Origin: Selenomonas sp.
GTDB taxonomy: Bacteria > Bacillota_C > Negativicutes > Selenomonadales > Selenomonadaceae
Assembly (NCBI RefSeq): GCF_024699275.1
Contig: NZ_JAILPX010000078.1
Coordinates: 1 to 9,690, forward strand
Reading direction: 5' to 3'
DNA: 9,690 bases
The position numbers and the translations under genes are program-made. Within the stretch, counting starts at the first letter, position 1. Each line of letters begins with the position of its first letter. The notes beneath the pieces are model-generated. The model made no database searches. It was given only the letters and a program-made list of their open reading frames with translations, and had not been told where the DNA came from. Below are positions 1 to 4,866 of this stretch, in pieces.

Positions 1-564
1 CGTGGCAAGCGCAGGAAAAAGCGTTCCACTGAGGAAAAGCGTGGCAAAATCCAGATTAGCCACGATATTACAGAACGCCCGGCAGGTGCCGAAAACCGCT
101 CAGAAATAGGTCACTGGGAAGCGGATACCGTTGTAGGGCAGCAAGGAAAAGCTTGCCTTGTAACCCTTGTCGACAGGAAAAGTCGCTACCTTATATGCGG
201 CAAGGCTGACAAGAAAAAAGCTCAGGCAGTCAGCAGGACGATAATCGACCTGCTTCTTGGTGCCACAGCCCTATCGATAACGCCTGACAGGGGCAAAGAA
301 TTTGCCCGCCATGCAGAGGTGACAGAATACCTAGATGGTTTGCCATTCTATTTTCCGCAACCTCATCAGCCGTGGCAAAGGGGATCCAATGAGAATACTA
401 ACGGCCTGCTTAGAGAATATTTCCCAAAGGGCAAGGACATAACAGAAATCCCTGATGACTACATACAGAGAAAAGTTGCCATGATAAACTTGCGCCCACG
501 GAAATGTCTTAACTACAGAACACCATATAAGGTTCATTTTAAGAAAGTGTTGCACTTAGCTTGA
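1..564 (+). CDS. IS30-family transposase, C-terminal part (5' end outside window)
   Basis: The reading frame is open from the first base to the TGA at 562-564, giving 187 residues of the catalytic half of a DDE transposase. Visible landmarks are HWEADTVVG (first Asp, bases about 115-141), TPDRGKEF (second Asp, bases about 280-303) and PWQRGSNENTNGLLREYFPKG (catalytic Glu in NEN, bases about 370-432). These have the order and spacing of the IS30 family, which normally makes a protein of about 300-380 residues cutting and joining DNA at the element's inverted repeats. The N-terminal helix-turn-helix region lies before the window. There are no frameshifts or internal stops, so the visible part looks intact and the element may be active. 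ATG at 319 is internal and not a plausible start. It sits tail-to-tail with the toxin-antitoxin cassette. Confidence 0.93.
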   Translation, partial: RGKRRKKRSTEEKRGKIQISHDITERPAGAENRSEIGHWEADTVVGQQGKACLVTLVDRKSRYLICGKADKKKAQAVSRTIIDLLLGATALSITPDRGKEFARHAEVTEYLDGLPFYFPQPHQPWQRGSNENTNGLLREYFPKGKDITEIPDDYIQRKVAMINLRPRKCLNYRTPYKVHFKKVLHLA

Positions 565-578
565 TAATCCGTCCAATT

Positions 579-605
579 CAGTTGTTGCAAAATATGCAAC
601 AACTG
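579..605. repeat. Perfect 11-bp hairpin after the IS30 transposase
   Basis: CAGTTGTTGCA (579-589) and TGCAACAACTG (595-605) are exact reverse complements separated by AAATA. It begins 15 bases after the transposase stop. There is no T-run on either side, so it is not a convincing intrinsic terminator. It may be part of the right end of the element or a palindromic target next to it. GTTGCA also occurs just upstream at 548-553. Confidence 0.6.
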
Positions 606-616
606 CCAGCGATGGC

Positions 617-647
617 AAAAATAAAAAAAGCCGCCCTTTCGGACGGC
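617..647 (-). terminator. Rho-independent terminator of the toxin-antitoxin cassette
   Basis: Read on the - strand, GCCGTCC, a GAAA tetraloop and GGGCGGC form a 7-bp stem (one T-G wobble) at 647-630. It is followed directly by TTTTTTTATTTTT (629-617). It begins 5 bases after the toxin stop codon. The GNRA loop, GC-rich stem and long T-tract make it a strong terminator. On the + strand the wobble becomes a C-A mismatch and no T-tract follows, so it works only for the toxin-antitoxin direction. Confidence 0.9.
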
Positions 648-652
648 GACAA

Positions 653-910
653 TTAGTAATGCCCTTTACACTGGGCAATCTCTATGGTGTTTTCTTTTAC
701 GCGGTATACGAGCCTGTTTTCATCATCAATCCGCCGGCTGAACCAACCCTGCAAATTATGCTTGAGTGGCTCGGGCTTGCCTATTCCTTCCAGTACACCA
801 TCGCGCTCTACGCTCTTTATCAGAGCATTTATCCGTTTTACAGTCTTCTTGTCTTCCAACTGCCAGTCCAAATATTCCTGCCACGCACGACCAGACCATT
901 TTTTACACAT
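653..910 (-). CDS. yoeB: YoeB/Txe-family mRNA interferase toxin
   Basis: This is an 85-residue toxin of the YoeB family, which cleaves mRNA at the ribosomal A site and arrests translation. The family core KPEPLKHNLQGWFSRRID and the ending CKGHY are present. The E. coli YoeB catalytic residues Glu46, Arg65, His83 and Tyr84 match Glu47, Arg66, His84 and Tyr85 here, so the enzyme should be active. ATG at 910 is chosen. A TTG directly before it (913) would add one residue, and AGGAG lies 13 bases from the ATG and 10 from the TTG, so TTG use is possible. The start overlaps the end of the antitoxin gene by 8 bases, which implies translational coupling. The length is normal for the family. Confidence 0.93.
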   Translation of the reverse strand: MCKKWSGRAWQEYLDWQLEDKKTVKRINALIKSVERDGVLEGIGKPEPLKHNLQGWFSRRIDDENRLVYRVKENTIEIAQCKGHY

Positions 911-1157
911 CAATGAGCTCGTGCTCCTCTCCGCCGCCGGCTTCCAGTTCTGCTATGGATTCGGCAAGATATGCCTGGTTCTTTTTGCTATAGAACGGGT
1001 CAGCGGTTATCGGGAAAGGAATCGAGCGAGTCCTTACCATTGCCTTCAGGAACATAGTGTAAGCGGTTGAAAGCGTCAATCCCATTTCAGCGCATAATGC
1101 TTCTGCCTGCTCTTTAAGCATGGGGTCAACCCGCATTGTAAGTGTAGTTGCCTTCAT
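903..1157 (-). CDS. RelB/DinJ-family antitoxin
   Basis: This 84-residue antitoxin should neutralise the downstream toxin and repress its own promoter as a ribbon-helix-helix dimer. The N-terminus TTLTMRVDPMLKEQAEALC (residues about 4-22) is the DNA-binding strand and first helix of the RelB/DinJ type. The segment IPFPI (about residues 46-50) is typical of DinJ. The C-terminal part is acidic (ELEAGGGEEHELIDV), as expected for the flexible toxin-wrapping tail. The start ATG at 1157 has AGGAGG eight bases upstream. E. coli YoeB pairs with YefM, a Phd-type antitoxin, so this is the alternative RelB/DinJ-YoeB combination. I believe that combination is common in Firmicutes, but this is from memory. 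Confidence 0.9.
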   Translation of the reverse strand: MKATTLTMRVDPMLKEQAEALCAEMGLTLSTAYTMFLKAMVRTRSIPFPITADPFYSKKNQAYLAESIAELEAGGGEEHELIDV

Positions 1158-1180
1158 CGTTACCCCCTCCTTTTAAGCTA

Positions 1181-1215
1181 ATTATACTACATAAGCACTA
1201 ACAATGTAAATACAT
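1181..1215 (-). promoter_or_regulatory. Toxin-antitoxin promoter with palindromic candidate operator
   Basis: On the - strand, TTTACA (1210-1205) and a perfect TATAAT (1186-1181) are separated by 18 bases. The antitoxin start lies 23 bases after the -10 box. ATGTA-AA-TACAT (1204-1215) is a perfect 5-2-5 palindrome covering the -35 box. A further TACAT half-site lies at 1188-1192, inside the spacer. Ribbon-helix-helix antitoxins usually bind such short palindromes over their own promoter, so this is the likely operator. Binding itself is inferred. Confidence 0.8.
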
Positions 1216-1227
1216 ATTATCGTATTG

Positions 1228-1264
1228 GTATGTGTCATGAAGTTCTCGGTAAATTTTACCTGTA
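1228..1264 (+). repeat. 37-bp dispersed repeat, copy A
   Basis: GTATGTGTCA at 1228 begins a 37-bp stretch that matches 9551-9587 at 35 of 37 positions in the same orientation. It contains the palindrome GGTAAATTTTACC (1248-1260). After it, similarity fades except for a shared CTAGT. The copy starts 13 bases beyond the toxin-antitoxin palindrome. It could be the end of an insertion sequence or a degenerate remnant. I cannot name the family. Confidence 0.75.
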
Positions 1265-1350
1265 CATATCTAGTGATTTTTCCTTATTTTTATTATTTTT
1301 TTCTAATAAAAGAGGATTTCCAGACCCCTTCCGCGAAATATAAATATTAG

Positions 1351-1461
1351 GTTACCAATCAACGTGCGCTTTCAACTGGTCTCCCCCTTTATGCAGTTAG
1401 ACCAGCGAGCGCAAGCGTTCCCCTTCTGCAAGCGATGTGGCGTTGTCACATCGCTTTTTTT
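1351..1461 (+). ncRNA. Candidate small RNA with C-rich loops and its own terminator
   Basis: No protein gene on the + strand explains the strong terminator at 1430-1461, so a short transcript is likely. A possible -10 box TATAAA (1339-1344) with a weak TTTCCA -35 (1317-1322, 16-base spacer) would start transcription near 1351. The RNA would fold into a hairpin, CTGGTCT (1376-1382) with AGACCAG (1399-1405), extended by GCGCT (1366-1370) with AGCGC (1408-1412). Its loop holds CCCCCTTTATGCAG. A single-stranded TTCCCCTTCTGCA follows, then the terminator. C-rich unpaired segments are typical of Firmicute regulatory RNAs that cover Shine-Dalgarno sequences. The boundaries and promoter are inferred. 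Confidence 0.4.
1430..1461 (+). terminator. Strong + strand intrinsic terminator
   Basis: AAGCGATGTG (1430-1439) and CACATCGCTT (1447-1456) form a perfect 10-bp stem with a 7-base loop. Seven T residues run from 1455 to 1461. The - strand has no T-run after the stem, so it acts only on + transcripts. The nearest upstream + gene is the transposase, about 870 bases away, and the toxin-antitoxin cassette lies between in the opposite orientation. Confidence 0.85.
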
Positions 1462-1467
1462 ATGCCA

Positions 1468-1508
1468 AAACAAGCTGTCCCCGCTGCTGAGCAGAGGACA
1501 GCTTGTTT
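1468..1508 (-). terminator. Long hairpin after the transporter operon, probable terminator
   Basis: AAACAAGCTGTCC (1468-1480) and GGACAGCTTGTTT (1496-1508) are exact reverse complements (13 bp). The 15-base loop can itself pair CTGC with GCAG. It lies 33 bases after the permease stop. The trailing T-run is short (TTTT then GG on the - strand, TTT then CC on the + strand). It may therefore act as a moderate two-way terminator or mainly as a 3' end stabiliser. Confidence 0.65.
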
Positions 1509-1541
1509 CCATTATCCCACTTCTATCATATTTCGTCATGT

Positions 1542-2387
1542 TCAGCGGGCAAAACGGGATTTCAGCAGCAGGGTCACAAAGAACATCATGGCCGACAACA
1601 CCACAATGGTCGCTCCGGCAGCCATATTGAAATAATAGGCCAGAAGCAGTCCTGCTATGCCGGAGGTCAGGGCAATGGCCACCGACACCAGTTGATAGCT
1701 TTTGACGCTGTTGGTCACATTGCGGGCGGCAGCGGCCGGCAGGACCAGCAGAGCATTGATAATCAGGATACCCACCCACTGGATGCTGATGGCCACCACT
1801 ACAGCCAATACGGCCGCAAACAGGCTCTCCACCCAGAAGGTATTCATGCCGCGGCTGCGGGCAAAGGCCGAGTTGATGGACAGCACCAGCAAGCGGTTAT
1901 ACAATACTGCCCAGCAAATCAGGACAAACAAAACCACAAAGGCCAGGGCCTGTAAATCCTCCACCGTAATGCTGAGCACATCTCCAATCAGAAAGGAGGA
2001 AAACTTGTTGAAACCGCCCCCCTGGCTCATGATCATCAAGCCCAAGGCAACGGCCGTGGAAGAAAACACGCCGATAATGGTATCGGTAGAGGCGGTACTC
2101 TTATTCTTGATGGCCGTGATGAACAGGGCAAAGGCAATGGAAAAGACCACCAGGGACACTAAGGGAGATGCCACCCCCAGCAGCACCCCGATGGCAATCC
2201 CCGTAAAGGAACCATGTCCCAGCGAATCCGAGAAAAAAGCCATGCGGTTGGATACCACCATGGTACTAAGCAGGCCAAACAAGGGCGTAATGCAAAGGAT
2301 TGCCAAAAAGGCATGCTTCATAAAGGTATAATGAACCCAATCAAAGGGCAGCAGAAAGTCCATCAGGGCGTAAATCTCATTCATCAT
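1542..2387 (-). CDS. znuB: Metal (Zn/Mn) ABC transporter permease, ABC-3 family
   Basis: This 281-residue integral membrane protein is the channel subunit of an ABC-3 (ZnuB/TroC/MntB) importer. About eight hydrophobic segments are visible, roughly at residues 24-44, 61-93 (two), 104-120, 133-165, 185-222 (two), 232-252 and 256-276. Family signatures are SDSLGHGSFTGIAIG (53-67) and GILIINALLVLPAAAA (206-221). The start ATG at 2387 lies in ATGATGAATGA, overlapping the end of the ATPase gene by 11 bases. GGGAGGG sits seven bases upstream. A second ATG at 2384 is equally possible. Zinc or manganese is the expected substrate, but the choice cannot be made from sequence. No solute-binding protein gene lies next to it. 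The gene is followed by a hairpin. Confidence 0.9.
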   Translation of the reverse strand: MMNEIYALMDFLLPFDWVHYTFMKHAFLAILCITPLFGLLSTMVVSNRMAFFSDSLGHGSFTGIAIGVLLGVASPLVSLVVFSIAFALFITAIKNKSTASTDTIIGVFSSTAVALGLMIMSQGGGFNKFSSFLIGDVLSITVEDLQALAFVVLFVLICWAVLYNRLLVLSINSAFARSRGMNTFWVESLFAAVLAVVVAISIQWVGILIINALLVLPAAAARNVTNSVKSYQLVSVAIALTSGIAGLLLAYYFNMAAGATIVVLSAMMFFVTLLLKSRFAR

Positions 2388-3186
2388 CCTTCAGCCCTCC
2401 CTGTTTTTCATTTGGCTCATAACCAGTGAGCAGACCGAATATCTGCTTCGTCTGCGGGTTCGCAAAGACTTCCTCTGGCGTACCGCTGGCAAGCACGGCC
2501 TTATTCAGCAGCACCACCTGGTCCGCATGCCGGGCCACCATGTTCAGATCGTGGGAAATGAGCAGGATGCCCATATCCTCCTGTTCCCGCAATTCCGCCA
2601 GAATCTCATAGAACAGCTCCAAACCGTTCTGGTCCACACCGGATACCGGTTCATCCAGCAGCAGTAAGTCCGGCAGCGGATCCAGGGCCAAAGCCAGCAG
2701 CACCCGCTGCAGCTCACCGCCAGACAAAGCCCCCAGCCGCCGGTCAATCAAATGTTCGGCCCGTACCCGGGCCAGATTTTTGAGAATCCGGGGACGCAAT
2801 TTCCGCCCGGAAGTCAGCCAGACTGGTTTTTCCGTCAGACAAGCCAAAAAGATATCCATGACACTGATGGGGGCGCTGACGTCAAAGCGCAGATACTGCG
2901 GCACATAGCCGATAATGGGCTGTCCCTTGCGCCGTCCATCGGCAGCCGCATATTGGAGCTTCCCCTTATGGGGAACCTCCCCTAAAATTGCCTTTAACAG
3001 GGTACTTTTCCCGGCGCCGTTAGGTCCAATCAACGCGGTCAGCTGACCGCAGTGCAAATGCAGGTTGACCTGGTCAAAAATGGTCAGATTGCCCATCCTG
3101 ACACTGAAATCTTCAATTTTCGTGCAGCATAATTTGGCACAATCCTCACAGGATGAGGCCCGATGATGCATAATATTTCTAAACAA
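2377..3186 (-). CDS. znuC: Metal ABC transporter ATP-binding protein
   Basis: This 269-residue ATPase powers the metal importer with the adjacent permease. All ABC motifs are intact: Walker A GPNGAGKST (54-62), Q-loop Gln97, signature LSGGE (154-158), Walker B LLLLDEP (174-180) and the switch His212. Before the ABC core is an N-terminal extension with histidines (HH at 7-8) and four cysteines (Cys13, Cys16, Cys20, Cys21; CEDCAKLCC), absent from E. coli ZnuC. I recall similar Cys-rich starts in related Firmicute ATPases, so it may be lineage-typical. It could sense or bind metal, which is inference. The start is taken as TTG at 3186 because GGAG lies eight bases before it. ATG at 3171 is an alternative with a poor ribosome site, and would keep the cysteines. 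It follows radA by 25 bases. Confidence 0.9.
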   Translation of the reverse strand: MFRNIMHHRASSCEDCAKLCCTKIEDFSVRMGNLTIFDQVNLHLHCGQLTALIGPNGAGKSTLLKAILGEVPHKGKLQYAAADGRRKGQPIIGYVPQYLRFDVSAPISVMDIFLACLTEKPVWLTSGRKLRPRILKNLARVRAEHLIDRRLGALSGGELQRVLLALALDPLPDLLLLDEPVSGVDQNGLELFYEILAELREQEDMGILLISHDLNMVARHADQVVLLNKAVLASGTPEEVFANPQTKQIFGLLTGYEPNEKQGGLKDDE

Positions 3187-3211
3187 TCTTCTCGCTCCAT
3201 GATCATTACAA

Positions 3212-4606
3212 TTAATTTCTCGGCATGGCCATCTTCAGGGCATCCCCTATGGTTTCTGCACCATAGAGCTTTATCCCCTTGATTTCACCTGCCAGCTGCC
3301 GATAATTCTTCATCGGCAGCACCACATGTTCAAAGCCCAGCCGCTTAGCTTCGTTGATGCGCACATCCGCCTGGCCGACGGCCCTTACCTCCCCGGACAG
3401 CCCCACTTCCCCAAAGACGATGGTCTTGGGGCGAATCTGCCGATTGGCAAAACTGGAAGCCATGGCCACACAGATTCCCAAATCGGCGGCCGGTTCATCA
3501 ATCTTGATTCCCCCTGCCACCTTCACATAAACATCACAGGCCCCTACCTGCAGATGAACACGTTTTTCCAGTACGGCCAGTAACAGCTGAATCCGCTTGA
3601 TATCCACAGAGTCAGCTGTGCGCCGTGGTGGGACATACGGCGTTGGCGCCACCAGAGCCTGCAATTCCACCAACAAGGGTCTGGTCCCTTCCACGGTGGG
3701 AATGATTACCGTACCACTATCCCCCTCCCGGTCCGAGAGGAACAATTTGGAGGCGTCGGGCACATCCACCAGCCCCACATCCCGCATCTCAAAGAGCCCC
3801 AGCTCATTGGTACTGCCGAAGCGGTTTTTCACCGCCCGGAGCACCCGATACTCCGCATTGCGTTCCCCTTCAAAGTAGAGCACCGTATCCACGATGTGTT
3901 CCAGCACCCGGGGACCGGCCAAATTTCCTTCTTTGGTCACATGACCGATAACAAAGGCCGCAATCCCCCTGCCCTTGGCAATGCGCAGGATATCCACAGC
4001 ACATTCCCGCACCTGGGAAACACTGCCCGGAGCACTCTGCACATCCGGCTTGAACACCGTCTGAATCGAGTCGATGACCAATAAATCCGGCTTGGTATTT
4101 TCGATATGGGCCTCGATGGTTTCCATATTGGTCTCGCTGACCACGTAGAGCTTATCGGCAATGGCCTGGAGCCGGTCCCCCCGCATGCGCACCTGCCGGG
4201 TACTTTCCTCTCCGGTAACGTAGAGGACACTGCGGCCAGCCCGGGCGACCTCGGCGCAAATCCGCAGGGTCAGGCTGGACTTGCCCACGCCGGGGTCGCC
4301 CACAATCAGCACCATGGAACCGGGAATGACGCCGCCCCCCAGCACCCGGTCCAGTTCCCCGGAACCCGTGGCAAAACGGGGTAAATCCTCAATGGCCACT
4401 TCGCCAATGGGCTGGGGTTTCTGGGCATCCGAAAGGCCCAGGCGCAGGCCGCCGCTGCCAGACGTTCCTCCGGATTCCGGTGCAACCACTTCCTCTACCA
4501 TAGTATTCCAGGCACCGCAGCCAGGGCATTTTCCCAGCCACTTGGGCACTTCATAACCGCAATCCTGACAGACAAAAACGGTCTTTTTCTTCTTGGCCAC
4601 GAACAT
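3212..4606 (-). CDS. radA: DNA repair and recombination protein RadA (Sms)
   Basis: RadA is a RecA-like ATPase that helps branch migration at recombination intermediates. Counting from ATG 4606 it has 464 residues, the normal length. The order is: N-terminal zinc finger with Cys13, Cys16, Cys27, Cys30; Walker A GDPGVGKS (103-110); Walker B ending at Asp179 (LLVIDS); RadA motif KNRFG (260-264); and a C-terminal Lon-like domain (about 300-460) with IKIDEPAADLGI. An upstream TTG (4633) is in frame but has no ribosome site. GTG at 4600 would give the common MAKKK start. AGAAGG lies four bases before the ATG and ten before the GTG, so either is possible. It has its own extended -10 promoter after the clpC terminator. 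In many Firmicutes disA follows radA; here the metal transporter does. Confidence 0.96.
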   Translation of the reverse strand: MFVAKKKKTVFVCQDCGYEVPKWLGKCPGCGAWNTMVEEVVAPESGGTSGSGGLRLGLSDAQKPQPIGEVAIEDLPRFATGSGELDRVLGGGVIPGSMVLIVGDPGVGKSSLTLRICAEVARAGRSVLYVTGEESTRQVRMRGDRLQAIADKLYVVSETNMETIEAHIENTKPDLLVIDSIQTVFKPDVQSAPGSVSQVRECAVDILRIAKGRGIAAFVIGHVTKEGNLAGPRVLEHIVDTVLYFEGERNAEYRVLRAVKNRFGSTNELGLFEMRDVGLVDVPDASKLFLSDREGDSGTVIIPTVEGTRPLLVELQALVAPTPYVPPRRTADSVDIKRIQLLLAVLEKRVHLQVGACDVYVKVAGGIKIDEPAADLGICVAMASSFANRQIRPKTIVFGEVGLSGEVRAVGQADVRINEAKRLGFEHVVLPMKNYRQLAGEIKGIKLYGAETIGDALKMAMPRN

Positions 4607-4645
4607 CAATCCTTCTATAATACATTGGTACAAAACATATAAGCT

Positions 4646-4654
4646 ATTGTATCA
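4646..4654 (-). promoter_or_regulatory. Extended -10 promoter of radA
   Basis: On the - strand TGATACAAT (4654-4646) fits the extended -10 pattern TGnTATAAT with one mismatch. No good -35 box lies 17-19 bases upstream, as is usual for extended -10 promoters. Transcription would start near 4639, about 33 bases before the radA start. It would drive radA, znuC and znuB as one unit. Confidence 0.5.
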
Positions 4655-4700
4655 CGAATCCGCCTTTCCGGGGACATTTATTCGCCAGAATTATTTCCAC

Positions 4701-4731
4701 ACCAAAGAAGAGCAGGCCCCCCTGCTCTTCT
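4701..4731 (-). terminator. Terminator of the ctsR-clpC operon
   Basis: AGAAGAGCAGG (4706-4716) and CCTGCTCTTCT (4721-4731) form an 11-bp stem with a GGGG loop on the - strand. The T-run on the - strand is modest (CTTCTTTGG). It lies just after the small ORF at 4735-4866, so it would terminate transcripts from the heat-shock operon, perhaps with some readthrough into radA. Confidence 0.75.
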
Positions 4732-4734
4732 CTC

Positions 4735-4866
4735 CTATGTTCCTAAATGCTTTCTGACTATACGGATAATGCTCCGTCCCAGCCAGACAATGGCCCAAAA
4801 GAAATTGACGATAAAATTTCCCAGCCAGCCAAGGCTTCCCCGGGGCATTAATTTATTGCGCGACAT
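4735..4866 (-). CDS. Small Trp-rich single-pass membrane protein candidate, coupled to clpC
   Basis: A 43-codon ORF runs from ATG 4866 to TAG 4735. Its start overlaps the last 14 bases of clpC in another frame. AGGAG (4878-4874) sits seven bases before the ATG, an ideal site with no other use. A second in-frame ATG at 4848 would give 37 residues. The product begins [10 protein letters not shown], then has a hydrophobic, Trp- and Phe-rich stretch (GWLGNFIVNFFWAIVWLG, residues about 13-30), then a basic tail ending VRKHLGT. Positive charge on both sides of one hydrophobic helix suggests a small membrane or membrane-bound amphipathic peptide. The terminator begins 4 bases after the stop, so the ORF fills the operon's last gap neatly. 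I recognise no family. Co-expression with ClpC is likely and any functional link is inference. Confidence 0.65.
   Translation of the reverse strand: MSRNKLMPRGSLGWLGNFIVNFFWAIVWLGRSIIRIVRKHLGT

Noticed and set aside
684..1070. + strand ORF of 128 codons across the toxin-antitoxin cassette
   Set aside because: It spans both genes in antisense. The - strand toxin and antitoxin have full family signatures, a promoter and a terminator.
1428..1434. GCAAGCG repeated at 1411 and 1428, considered as a CRISPR-like or iteron repeat
   Set aside because: Only two copies of seven bases, explained by the stem sequences of the two neighbouring hairpins.
1702..2331. + strand ORF of 209 codons opposite the permease
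   Set aside because: The - strand frame has the ABC-3 family motifs and the membrane segments. The + frame has a composition expected from reverse complement of a hydrophobic protein.
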